Assembly: GCA_019637645.1 (NCBI GenBank)
Contig: JAHBVH010000117.1
Span: forward strand, 1 to 15,864
Source: Caldilineaceae bacterium
GTDB lineage: Bacteria; Chloroflexota; Anaerolineae; Caldilineales; Caldilineaceae
Reading direction: 5' to 3'
DNA: 15,864 bases
Numbering within the stretch: position 1 is the first letter of the stretch; every line of letters starts with the position of its first letter. Below are positions 1 through 6,854 of the stretch, one piece after another. The notes under the pieces are model-generated. The model saw only the letters and a list, made by a program, of their open reading frames with translations. It ran no database searches and was not told where the DNA came from. The translations under genes and the position numbers were made by a program.

Positions 1-664
1 CGAGGTGGAACGCTCACTCAAACGGCTCAACACCGACTACATCGATGTCTATCTCGTCCATGTGTATGACCCCAGCACGCCCCAAGACGAGACGGTTCGG
101 GCACTGGATGATCTCGTGCGCAGTGGCAAGGTACGCTATATCGGCTGCTGTAACTATACGGCGTGGCAGGTCTGTCGCGCCCTGTGGATCGCCGATGACC
201 TCCGCGCTACACCCTTTATGTGTGTGCAGAATCCCTATAGCCTGCTCAACCGCCGGGTTGAGCAAGAGATGTTTGGCTTGGTACGCGAACTCAAGCTGGG
301 GTATATGGCCTATAGCCCGCTAGCCGTGGGCTTGCTGAGCGGGGCCTATGCCGTGGGCCAACCAGCACCCGCGGGCTCCTTGTGGGCCACACGGCGCAAA
401 GATTGGTTCGCCAAAGCCATGCAAGGCGATGTCGGCCAAGCGATTGACACCGTCCGCCAGTTGGCCGCCGAAATTGGCAAAACCCCAGCCCAATTAGCGA
501 TTGCCTGGGTGCTCTCTCACCCCGAAGTCACCGTAGCCATCAGTGGGGCCGATACCATCGACCAATTCAATGATGTGCTCGGCGGGGTTGGCTGGACACT
601 GGACCCAGCGATTCGTCGCCAACTGGATGAAGTCTCGGCCAGCTTGACGATGACCTTAGATTAG
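1..664 (+). CDS. Aldo/keto reductase, 5'-truncated
   Basis: This is the C-terminal two thirds or so of an NAD(P)H-dependent aldo/keto reductase, a cytoplasmic TIM-barrel oxidoreductase. The reading frame is open from the left edge (first whole codon at 2), so the true start is outside the window; the GTG at 5 is internal. The segment TDYIDVYLVH near window residues 11-20 is the family strand carrying the active-site histidine. RYIGCCNY, then VQNPYSLLNRR, then YSPLAVGLLSG match successive barrel strands, and VAISGADTIDQFNDVLG is the usual C-terminal cofactor-phosphate binding stretch (often PGA or PGT here, ISGA in this protein). The Asp, Tyr and Lys of the catalytic tetrad would lie upstream and cannot be checked. 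It ends in TAG, followed 26 bases later by a strong hairpin. The substrate cannot be deduced. The next gene, rplS, is 429 bases away and unrelated. Confidence 0.93.
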   Translation, partial: EVERSLKRLNTDYIDVYLVHVYDPSTPQDETVRALDDLVRSGKVRYIGCCNYTAWQVCRALWIADDLRATPFMCVQNPYSLLNRRVEQEMFGLVRELKLGYMAYSPLAVGLLSGAYAVGQPAPAGSLWATRRKDWFAKAMQGDVGQAIDTVRQLAAEIGKTPAQLAIAWVLSHPEVTVAISGADTIDQFNDVLGGVGWTLDPAIRRQLDEVSASLTMTLD

Positions 665-690
665 AGACCTTTTGATAAAGGTACGCTAGA

Positions 691-722
691 CACCTGACAG
701 GTTTTCAGAAACCTGTCAGGTG
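691..722 (+). terminator. Perfect 14-bp hairpin after the aldo/keto reductase; also a dispersed repeat
   Basis: CACCTGACAGGTTT (691-704) and its exact reverse complement (709-722) flank the loop TCAG. The position, 26 bases after the stop codon, suits a transcription terminator, but no run of T follows the stem, so intrinsic termination is uncertain. The core ACCTGACAGGTTT also occurs in the hairpin at 12843-12875, so this is probably a member of a dispersed palindromic repeat family that may also act as a transcript end. Confidence 0.6.
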
Positions 723-1093
723 TGGCGTGGTTCGCACAACAGCATTGCACGGTTGCGCACCTAGTGGCCGCAGTCACGAAGGGGAATAATGACAAACAGG
801 GATAACCCAAGTTTGTCGTTCTTATCCCAATTGTGATAAACTATGCAAGTTATCATTTTGATGAGCAAAAGTGTCTGCATCTAGATGCAGACATTTTTCT
901 CTCTATATTTTAAAGATTTTGCCCTTTCTTCGCTGACGCTGATGGCCTGCCCTATTGGGCAAGGTAACCGCAGCCTGACAGCGAAGGTTGCGCAAAATTC
1001 TTTTTGCAAAACCTTTGCGACAAACATCTATTCATCTGAATAGATTTATGGTTCTATAGCAGTACGAAATTCGTTTAAGATAGGGAAAAAATC
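723..1093 (+). promoter_or_regulatory. Structured non-coding region upstream of rplS, candidate leader
   Basis: No gene was recognised here, but the region is dense in potential RNA structure. Hairpin 791-817 pairs GACAAAC with GTTTGTC around a nested GGG-ATAA-CCC. GGGATAA (799-805) could instead pair with TTATCCC (822-828), giving two exclusive folds. TGATAAACT/AGTTATCA (834-855) forms another stem with one bulge. A terminator-like palindrome follows at 867-898. Then CTTCGCTG (928-935) pairs with CAGCGAAG (979-986), enclosing TGCCC-TATT-GGGCA (948-961), and ATCTATTC-ATCT-GAATAGAT makes a perfect stem at 1026-1045. I found no convincing sigma-70 promoter. Autoregulation of L19 through a leader is known in other phyla; that this is one is inference. 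A small RNA gene is the alternative. Confidence 0.4.
867..898 (+). terminator. Terminator-like palindrome in the rplS upstream region
   Basis: TGTCTGCATCT (872-882) is followed directly by its exact reverse complement (883-893). In RNA the stem extends by a G-U pair and by AAAA (867-870) against TTTT (895-898), and the 3' side ends in TTTTT (894-898). It resembles an intrinsic terminator, although the stem is only moderately GC-rich and has no spacer loop. It could end transcripts coming from the left, act as an attenuator in the rplS leader, or, as DNA, be a dyad for a regulator. Confidence 0.5.
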
Positions 1094-1456
1094 ATGACCA
1101 ACGCACTCATGGCTTCACTCCAGCCAGAATTACCGGCTGACTTTCCAGATATTGATCCGGGCGATACCGTACGTGTCCATCAGCGCATTGTTGAAGGGCG
1201 CAACGAGCGTATTCAGGTCTTCCAAGGGATCGTGATTGCACTGCGCGGTGGCAAAACCCCCGGTGCGACATACACTGTCCGTCGGACTGGCTCACATGGG
1301 ATTGGGGTCGAGCGTACCTTCCCCCTCTACAGCAAGAGTGTGGAAAAGGTTGAAGTACTGCGCAAAGCCAAAGTGCGCCGTGCCCAGCTATACTACCTCC
1401 GCGATCGCCAAGGGAAAGCGGCGCGCTTGCGTGAGAAGCGCTTCCTCAAGGTATAG
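1094..1456 (+). CDS. rplS: 50S ribosomal protein L19
   Basis: L19 is a component of the large ribosomal subunit located near the 30S-50S interface. The 120-residue product matches the family's usual length and pattern: [18 protein letters not shown] (about 19-36), [16 protein letters not shown] (38-53), [25 protein letters not shown] (70-89) and the basic [25 protein letters not shown] tail. The ATG start is supported by AGGGA seven bases upstream (1082-1086). The second ATG (codon 6) is less well placed. A clear intrinsic terminator follows 58 bases after the stop, so rplS appears to be its own transcription unit, separate from rnhB. The long structured region upstream suggests leader control. 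The trmD neighbour common in other bacteria is absent here. Confidence 0.98.
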   Translation: MTNALMASLQPELPADFPDIDPGDTVRVHQRIVEGRNERIQVFQGIVIALRGGKTPGATYTVRRTGSHGIGVERTFPLYSKSVEKVEVLRKAKVRRAQLYYLRDRQGKAARLREKRFLKV

Positions 1457-1514
1457 GCTTGCGCCATCGCGTTGCGCGCTTTGGATAGCGCTCCTTGTGA
1501 TTGAAAGAAGGCGG

Positions 1515-1543
1515 GGCACTGATCAGACGGTCAGTGCCTTTTT
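1515..1543 (+). terminator. Intrinsic terminator after rplS
   Basis: GGCACTGA (1515-1522) pairs with TCAGTGCC (1531-1538), extended inward by a T-G and a C-G pair around the loop AGAC, giving a 10-bp stem followed by TTTTT (1539-1543). This is a textbook intrinsic terminator on the plus strand. It ends only three bases before the likely rnhB start codon at 1547. Confidence 0.9.
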
Positions 1544-1546
1544 GTT

Positions 1547-2203
1547 ATGCACGTAGCAACCAATCGCCCCACGCTCCAACAAGAAGAACGGCTCTGGCAG
1601 CAGGGCTATCGCCATATTGCTGGTGTGGATGAAGCCGGGCGGGGCGCGTGGGCGGGGCCGGTCGTCGCGGCGGCGGTCATCGTGCCACCCCAAAGTGAAT
1701 ACCAAGGCATTTGGAGCCAAGTGGCCGATAGCAAATTGCTCTCGCCCACGGTGCGCACCGGCTTGGTCCATGCGATCCAAGCAACGGCCTTAGCGTGGGG
1801 GATTGGCAGTGCATCGGCACAGGTCATTGACCAGATTGGCATTGCCGCGGCCACCCGCCAAGCCATGAGCCAAGCGCTCGCCGCGTTGCCGCTCCCCGCC
1901 GATTATTTGTTGTTGGATTGGGTGAAACTTGCCACCGTACCACTACCCCAAGAGAGCTTTGTCAAAGCAGACCAGCATATTGTCTCGGTGGCAGCCGCCT
2001 CGATCCTAGCCAAGGTCCATCGGGATCAATGGCTGGTTCACTTACAAGAGGACTATCCCAACTACGGTTTCGCCCAACATAAAGGCTATGGTACGGCCCA
2101 ACATCTGGCGGCTTTACAGCAGCATGGACCTTGTCGTGAACATCGTCACACCTTTCGACCCGTGGCGCAAGCCGCGCTCCCGTTGGATCGACCCGCACGC
2201 TAA
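1547..2203 (+). CDS. rnhB: Ribonuclease HII
   Basis: RNase HII cleaves the RNA strand of RNA-DNA hybrids and starts removal of single ribonucleotides from DNA. The 218-residue protein shows the full family layout: DEAGRG (28-33) with acidic residues D28 and E29, AGPVVAAAV (36-44), DSKLLS (61-66), D124 in LLLDW, and D142 in KADQHIVSVAAASILAKVHRD. The D124-D142 spacing of 18 is the one known for the E. coli enzyme, so all four metal-binding acids are present. The ATG at 1547 is the only reasonable start before the DEAGRG motif, yet it has no Shine-Dalgarno sequence; the rplS terminator ends just ahead of it. Translation may be leaderless or depend on readthrough. The tail after about residue 205 (QAALPLDRPAR) is not conserved family sequence. 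yraN follows 67 bases later. Confidence 0.96.
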   Translation: MHVATNRPTLQQEERLWQQGYRHIAGVDEAGRGAWAGPVVAAAVIVPPQSEYQGIWSQVADSKLLSPTVRTGLVHAIQATALAWGIGSASAQVIDQIGIAAATRQAMSQALAALPLPADYLLLDWVKLATVPLPQESFVKADQHIVSVAAASILAKVHRDQWLVHLQEDYPNYGFAQHKGYGTAQHLAALQQHGPCREHRHTFRPVAQAALPLDRPAR

Positions 2204-2221
2204 GCGCAGTTCCAGCGCTGA

Positions 2222-2238
2222 CCGGTTTTGAAAACCGG
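2222..2238. repeat. Short perfect inverted repeat between rnhB and yraN
   Basis: CCGGTTTT (2222-2229), G, AAAACCGG (2231-2238) lies 18 bases after the rnhB stop. No T-run follows on the plus strand, so it is a weak terminator candidate at best. It may instead stabilise mRNA ends between cotranscribed genes. Confidence 0.4.
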
Positions 2239-2270
2239 CTAGGGTTAAAGCTACTTCAACAAAGATAGCC

Positions 2271-2690
2271 ATGCTCCCACCATCCAAAGTACCACGCAGC
2301 CCACGGCAGCGCCTGGGCGATCGCGGCGAAGCGCTGGCGGCTCAATATCTGAACGCGGCGGGCCTGACCATCATCACCCGCAATTGGCGTTGCGCGGTCG
2401 GCGAACTGGATCTCGTTGCCCAGGAAATTGCGCCTGATTTTGTCAGCGAAAACCCGCAAGCGGCCTGGTTGGTTTTTGTCGAGGTGCGGACACGCCGTGG
2501 CACGGCTTTCGGGACGGCCTTACAATCGATCACACCCCAAAAAGCGGCGAAGCTACGCGAAGTTTCTGAACATTATGTCCAACAACAGGCATGGCATGGC
2601 CCCTGGCGCATTGACTTGGTCGCTGTACAGATGGATGCACAGGGCCATCTGATTGCTATTGACCATGTGCGGCACGCCGTCACTGGATAA
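2271..2690 (+). CDS. yraN: YraN/UPF0102 family nuclease-fold protein
   Basis: A member of the UPF0102 (YraN) family, which has a predicted restriction-endonuclease-like fold and no settled cellular role. The 139-residue product carries the family motifs in order: [13 protein letters not shown] (15-27, E20), [13 protein letters not shown] (38-50, E45 and D47), [13 protein letters not shown] (69-81, E71), then [10 protein letters not shown] (87-96) and WRIDLVAV (112-119). The E..D..ExK-type core is complete except that the usual Lys after EV is Arg73. An extra stretch at about 51-65 separates the second and third motifs. The ATG at 2271 has only a weak upstream AAGA, but it precedes the first motif at a normal distance. 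The gene is adjacent to rnhB, a common arrangement across bacteria, and 16 bases ahead of miaA, so cotranscription with miaA is likely. Confidence 0.92.
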   Translation: MLPPSKVPRSPRQRLGDRGEALAAQYLNAAGLTIITRNWRCAVGELDLVAQEIAPDFVSENPQAAWLVFVEVRTRRGTAFGTALQSITPQKAAKLREVSEHYVQQQAWHGPWRIDLVAVQMDAQGHLIAIDHVRHAVTG

Positions 2691-2706
2691 GAAGAGGAGC
2701 AGTTGA

Positions 2707-3678
2707 GTGGCTAACGTTCCGACGGTTACGCCCCTTTCTCCCCAACAAACACCAATCGTAAAGCCGCCCGTCATTGTGCTGTTGGGGCCAACGGCTGTGG
2801 GCAAGACCGAATTAAGTCTCAGCCTTTGTGAACACTTTCATGGTGAGGTGATCAGCGCCGACAGCCGCCAGATCTACCGGGGGATGGATATTGGCACGGC
2901 CAAAGCGACCGTGGCGGAGCAAGCGCGGATTCCCCACCATCTACTCGATCTCTGCGATCCCGATGAGCCATTTTCACTGGCAAATTACCAAGCGCTGGCC
3001 TACGCTACCATCGATGCCATCCACCAGCAGGGAAAAGTCCCCTTTTTGGTGGGGGGAACGGCGCTCTATATCCGCGCGGTGGTAGAGGGCCTACGCATTC
3101 CCGAAGCGCCCCCCAACCCTGCGTTGCGGGCCGAGCTAGAAGCATTTCTCGCGGTGCAAGGCCGTGAAGCCCTCTTTCAGCGCCTCCAACAGCTTGATCC
3201 AGCGACCGCCGCCGTGATTGATGCCAAAAATCCGCGGCGTGTGCTACGGGCCTTGGAAATTTTTCTGACAACGGGGCAACCTAAAATTGCCCTGGAAGGG
3301 ACACAGCCACCAGCCTATCGCTTTCTCCATTTGGGGCTCGACCGACCACGGTCGCTTCTATACGAGCGCATCGACCGCCGAGTGGAGCAGATGATCGGCC
3401 AAGGGCTGATCGCCGAGACCGAAAGGCTCTTAGCCGCCGGTTATCGCCCACCCTTGCCCGCTATTACCAGCTTGGGCTACCGTGAGATCATTGCCTATTT
3501 GCAGAGCGAATTGTCGCTTGCCGAAGCTATTCAGCAAATTAAGTATGAAACCCACCGCTATGTCCGGCATCAGTATACTTGGTTTCGGAAAATGCCCGCG
3601 ATTCAGTGGTTTGATCTAGAGGAGCAATGGCAAGAGCGGATTTATGCCCACGTTAGCGCTTTTCTGCGTGTGATATGA
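2707..3678 (+). CDS. miaA: tRNA dimethylallyltransferase
   Basis: MiaA transfers a dimethylallyl group from DMAPP to N6 of adenosine 37 in tRNAs that read codons starting with U, the first step of (ms2)i6A formation. The 323-residue length is typical. The P-loop GPTAVGKT is at 27-34, [16 protein letters not shown] at 51-66 (D52 is the likely catalytic Asp), HHLLD at 77-81, [10 protein letters not shown] at 115-124, [10 protein letters not shown] at 175-184, LGYRE at 256-260 and the C-terminal [11 protein letters not shown] at 285-295. The start is GTG at 2707, supported by AGGAG (2695-2699) seven bases upstream. An N-terminal stretch of about 20 residues precedes the P-loop strand, slightly longer than usual. 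No T-rich terminator follows; a small imperfect hairpin (CCGGTTG/CAACGG, 3698-3717) lies just downstream. Confidence 0.97.
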   Translation: MANVPTVTPLSPQQTPIVKPPVIVLLGPTAVGKTELSLSLCEHFHGEVISADSRQIYRGMDIGTAKATVAEQARIPHHLLDLCDPDEPFSLANYQALAYATIDAIHQQGKVPFLVGGTALYIRAVVEGLRIPEAPPNPALRAELEAFLAVQGREALFQRLQQLDPATAAVIDAKNPRRVLRALEIFLTTGQPKIALEGTQPPAYRFLHLGLDRPRSLLYERIDRRVEQMIGQGLIAETERLLAAGYRPPLPAITSLGYREIIAYLQSELSLAEAIQQIKYETHRYVRHQYTWFRKMPAIQWFDLEEQWQERIYAHVSAFLRVI

Positions 3679-4256
3679 TGCAAGGATAACGCGCTGCCGG
3701 TTGGTGTGAGCAACGGACAATGGCATCATTTCCAAAAGACGGTTTGAAAAGGCAGGACAGCAACAGAATGCCCTTGTCGCGCAAGGGAAAATCGCGCGGG
3801 AACATTAGCTTACCACTGGCGTTAACTAACCAACGAACCGTCATGGCGAGCAGGGTATACACAGCAATGGCGACAGCGCGATCAGCCCATGCCATCGGTG
3901 GTACAACAATAAGAAGCACTATTTTTTGTTCATTGCAAATACTTACAAAAAGTTCTATAATTTGCTAGGGCTTTCACCAACTGAAGCCACCAGAGCAATG
4001 CTCAAGGAAGATCTACGGTTTAACAACTACGTCAATGGGATTCACTAGCAAGGGGGCTCGGGCTGGGTAAGTGCGCGAAGCAGGCCAATCGTTTCTTGTT
4101 AACCAAGCGAACGAAGCAACGCATACGCGGCAAATTGCCCTAGCAGACTATGTTGGTTAATCAGGCAAGCTTATCTCGGCAACCCGTTGAATAACGACCT
4201 CAGTGGTGGTCTTCACGCAAGACTGTTGTTGTGGATGAGCGGACAAGGAAATGACT
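3679..4256 (+). other. 578-base gap: no confident gene, holds a promoter and a long leader
   Basis: I see no recognisable gene. The left part (to about 3905) contains a CCCTTG-TCGCG-CAAGGG hairpin (3771-3787). An A/T-rich island at 3906-3966 holds a strong promoter. After it, the predicted leader of the RelA/SpoT gene carries several small stems: GGCTTTCA/TGAAGCC (3969-3988, at the predicted 5' end), GAGC-AAT-GCTC (3993-4003), TTAACCAA/TTGGTTAA (4099-4106 with 4153-4160), GGCA-AAT-TGCC (4129-4139) and GTCTT-CACGC-AAGAC (4209-4223). It does not match the tmRNA, 6S, RNase P or SRP RNA landmarks I could look for. Short open frames here lack start signals. Confidence 0.55.
3933..3961 (+). promoter_or_regulatory. 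Sigma-70-type promoter for the RelA/SpoT transcript
   Basis: TTGCAA (3933-3938), a 17-base spacer, then a consensus TATAAT (3956-3961), inside an A/T-rich island in otherwise GC-rich DNA. Transcription would start near 3968, at the first base of a small hairpin, and give a leader of about 290 bases before the RelA/SpoT start codon. An unannotated small RNA is an alternative product. Confidence 0.7.
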
Positions 4257-6710
4257 ATGGCGCTTAATTCAGATATTGATCGGTTGGACACGCTTGTCGA
4301 TACACCACCCCTAACCAGCGTGACCATCCCTAATCGGCCCTATCCCTCGCCCACGCCCACCAATGGCGTGACCACGCGCTTGCCCTTGCCGTCAAGAGCA
4401 CCCATCGAAGCCGATAGCCCGCCGCTCAACCAGCCGCTCGAACCTGTGGCGGTTGCCCTCGAAAAGTTGTCACCCCAACCCATCGCGGACAACAGCGGCC
4501 CGATCCAAATCGAGCCAACCAAGGAAGAGCAGCAAGCCTTTGACCAGCTTTTCCAAGCACTGCCCCCTAATTTTACCCGCAAAGAGTATGAACTCCTCCT
4601 CCGTGCCTACAAAGTTGCCAGCTACGCCCACCGCAACCAGCGCCGCGAAAGTGGCGAACCTTATATGAACCATCCCATTGCTGTGACCAAGATCTTGGTC
4701 GAGATGCGCATGGATGTCAATACACTGGCGGCGGGGCTGTTGCATGATGTGGCGGAAGATACCGAGTTCACGGTTGAATATATTCAAGAGCATTTTGGGC
4801 CAGTCGTTGCCATGTTGGTCGATGGCGTCACCAAGCTCAAACGCATCAATGAGCTAGGTAACACTCGTTCGGCCATGTCGGACAGCAAGGCCGAGTCGCT
4901 CCGCAAAATGTTCTTGGCAATGGTGGAAGATATCCGTGTGGTGCTGATCAAGCTCGCCGATCGCCTGCATAATATGCGCACCTTAGGCACCCAGAAGGAT
5001 TTTAAGCGGCGGCGGATTGCGCGCGAAACACTCGAGATCTTTGCCCCTTTGGCTAATCGGCTAGGCATTTGGAAGATCAAGTCTGAATTGGAAGATCTGA
5101 GCTTCCGCTATTTAGAGCCAGCCAGCTATCGCGATATTGCCAAGGCCATCCAACAAAAGCAGGATGAGCGCGACAAGTGGGTGATCCGCATCAAAGCCGA
5201 ATTAGAGCGTGAACTAGCCAAAGCCGGTATCAATGCCGAAGTCAGTGCGCGCACCAAACATATTTACAGCATCTGGCGCAAAATGAAGCGCAAAGATGTA
5301 AGCTTTGATCAGATCTACGATGTCTATGGCTTCCGCGTGATTGTCGATAGCGAAGCCCACTGCTATTTTGCGTTGGGCATTGTCCACAGCCTTTGGCACC
5401 CTATCCCCGGCGAGTTTGACGACTATATTGCCAATCCCAAGAACAATATGTATCGCAGTCTGCACACGGCTGTCCTGAGCCGCCGGAGTGGGCGGCCCAT
5501 GGAGGTGCAGATCCGCACCCAAGAGATGCATAATGTGGCCGAATATGGGATTGCGGCCCACTGGCAATATAAAGAACAATCCAAGCACGATGCCGACTTC
5601 CAACGCAAAATTGCCTGGATTCGCCAGTTGATGGAGTGGCGGCAGGATGTCACAGACGCCGACGAATTCATGAATAGCATGAAGACCGATGTCTTCAAAG
5701 ATCGGGTCTTTGTCTTTACACCCCAGGGTGATGTCGTGGATCTACCCGCTGGCGCGACCCCGATTGACTTTGCCTATGCCATTCACACCGAGTTGGGCCA
5801 TCGCTGTCGCGGGGCCAACATCAATGGGCGTTTGGTGCCCCTAGACTATAAGCTCAAGAATGGTGATCAGGTGGTGGTCATCGCGGCCAAGCGGGGTGGC
5901 CCCAGCCGCGATTGGCTCAACCCCAATCTCGAATATGTCACCACCCAGCGGGCACGCAGCAAGATCCGCACCTGGCTGCGCAAACAGGGGCGCGAAGAGA
6001 ATATCCACCGCGGCCGTCAGATGCTGGAAAAAGAACTGCGCCGCCTGTCGGTTACCCAAAGCGCCGAAGCGCTGAGCAAACTCTTCAACTATGAGAAAGC
6101 GGATGACTTCTATGCCGCCATCGGCTATGGCGATGTTAATTCCCAACAAATTGCCCAGCAGATTTTCAACCAAGAGCGACGCGAACAGGAACGGCTGGCG
6201 GCCAAAAATGGCACGTTGATCCAAGCACGGGTAACCCGCAGCACCTCCAAGCTCTCTGAGGGGTTGATGGTGCAGGGGGTAGAGGGGCTGTTGACCCAAC
6301 TAGGGCGCTGCTGTACACCGGTTCCCGGCGATCCGATCATCGGCTATGTGACCAAAGGACGGGGCGTTACGGTCCATCGCACCGACTGTCCTAACGTGGC
6401 TACTTGTGTACGACGAGGACAGAACCACCGATTGATCGATGTACAATGGACCACCGGCGGCCAAGAAACCTATCCAGTGAAAATTCAGATCAGCGCCTAT
6501 GATCGTTCTGGCCTCATGCGCGATGTGGCAAGCCTAGTGGCGGATGAACATATTAATATGTTGAGCGTCGAAGCATTGACAGGACAAAAGGATAATTTGG
6601 CGCTGATCAATGCCACCCTTGAAATTGAGGATGTGGCCCAGCTAATGCGGATTCTCACCAAGATCGACCGCTTGCCCAACATTGTCGATGTCCACCGGGC
6701 GCTATCTTAA
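4257..6710 (+). CDS. rel: RelA/SpoT-family (p)ppGpp synthetase/hydrolase
   Basis: A long RSH enzyme that makes and degrades the alarmone (p)ppGpp in the stringent response. Numbering is from the first ATG (4251). The chosen start is the second ATG (4257), seven bases after AAGGA; the first is only one base from it. Residues 3-105 are a Pro-rich, probably disordered extension. The HD hydrolase domain is intact: R132, S134, H141, H165-D166, E169-D170, D237 and N241. The synthetase domain holds [10 protein letters not shown] (336-345), [10 protein letters not shown] (356-365), [19 protein letters not shown] (388-406) and [21 protein letters not shown] (418-438). TGS follows at about 486-546 (H512), then a helical region, the Cys motif RCCTPVPGD (686-694) with H709 and C713, and ACT at about 740-817. 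The EFDD motif resembles monofunctional RelA, whereas the HD site looks active. It is monocistronic, with a long leader upstream and a convergent gene downstream. Confidence 0.97.
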   Translation: MALNSDIDRLDTLVDTPPLTSVTIPNRPYPSPTPTNGVTTRLPLPSRAPIEADSPPLNQPLEPVAVALEKLSPQPIADNSGPIQIEPTKEEQQAFDQLFQALPPNFTRKEYELLLRAYKVASYAHRNQRRESGEPYMNHPIAVTKILVEMRMDVNTLAAGLLHDVAEDTEFTVEYIQEHFGPVVAMLVDGVTKLKRINELGNTRSAMSDSKAESLRKMFLAMVEDIRVVLIKLADRLHNMRTLGTQKDFKRRRIARETLEIFAPLANRLGIWKIKSELEDLSFRYLEPASYRDIAKAIQQKQDERDKWVIRIKAELERELAKAGINAEVSARTKHIYSIWRKMKRKDVSFDQIYDVYGFRVIVDSEAHCYFALGIVHSLWHPIPGEFDDYIANPKNNMYRSLHTAVLSRRSGRPMEVQIRTQEMHNVAEYGIAAHWQYKEQSKHDADFQRKIAWIRQLMEWRQDVTDADEFMNSMKTDVFKDRVFVFTPQGDVVDLPAGATPIDFAYAIHTELGHRCRGANINGRLVPLDYKLKNGDQVVVIAAKRGGPSRDWLNPNLEYVTTQRARSKIRTWLRKQGREENIHRGRQMLEKELRRLSVTQSAEALSKLFNYEKADDFYAAIGYGDVNSQQIAQQIFNQERREQERLAAKNGTLIQARVTRSTSKLSEGLMVQGVEGLLTQLGRCCTPVPGDPIIGYVTKGRGVTVHRTDCPNVATCVRRGQNHRLIDVQWTTGGQETYPVKIQISAYDRSGLMRDVASLVADEHINMLSVEALTGQKDNLALINATLEIEDVAQLMRILTKIDRLPNIVDVHRALS

Positions 6711-6725
6711 ACCACAACGCCAATG

Positions 6726-6753
6726 GTAGAGACGCAAAATTTTGCGTCTCTAC
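6726..6753. repeat. 28-base perfect palindrome between convergent genes
   Basis: GTAGAGACGCAAAA (6726-6739) is followed by its exact reverse complement (6740-6753). It begins 15 bases after the RelA/SpoT stop codon and could form a 14-bp stem on either strand, so it may end both convergent transcripts. No T-run flanks it, so this is not a classical intrinsic terminator. Palindromes of the GTAGAGACG type are abundant interspersed repeats in some cyanobacteria and filamentous bacteria (recalled, not searched). Confidence 0.8.
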
Positions 6754-6854
6754 CGGCCTACATATTTTGCGTCTCTACCGGCCTACATATTTTGCGTCTC
6801 TACCGGCCTACATATTCTGTGTCTCTACCGGCCTATATTTTGCGTCTCTACCGG
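6740..6854. repeat. Tandem array of a 25-base unit (about 4.7 copies)
   Basis: The right half of the palindrome, TTTTGCGTCTCTAC, recurs at 6740, 6765, 6790, 6815 (variant TTCTGTGTCTCTAC) and 6838. The copies are joined by CGGCCTACATA, shortened to CGGCCTATA before the last copy. The first three units are identical, which suggests recent expansion by slippage. Only the first copy has a matching left arm nearby, and the array runs up to the base before the stop codon of the convergent regulator gene. Confidence 0.92.

Noticed and set aside
723..790. tRNA or tRNA-like gene suggested by a GGTTCG stretch.
   Set aside because: No acceptor stem, anticodon arm or properly spaced T-arm could be drawn.
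3653..3919. 88-residue minus-strand open frame with a hydrophobic N-terminal part.
   Set aside because: It overlaps the end of miaA, lacks a clear ribosome binding site, and its hydrophobic pattern fades into unstructured, Cys-containing sequence. It is most likely chance.
4235..4264. Tiny upstream reading frame (ATG at 4235, about 9 codons) overlapping the RelA/SpoT start, suggestive of a leader peptide.
   Set aside because: There is no ribosome binding site ahead of it and no run of regulatory codons, so it is too short to distinguish from chance.
6726..6854. CRISPR array.
   Set aside because: Units are 25 bases with near-identical 11-base joining segments rather than unique spacers of about 30 bases, and no cas genes are present.
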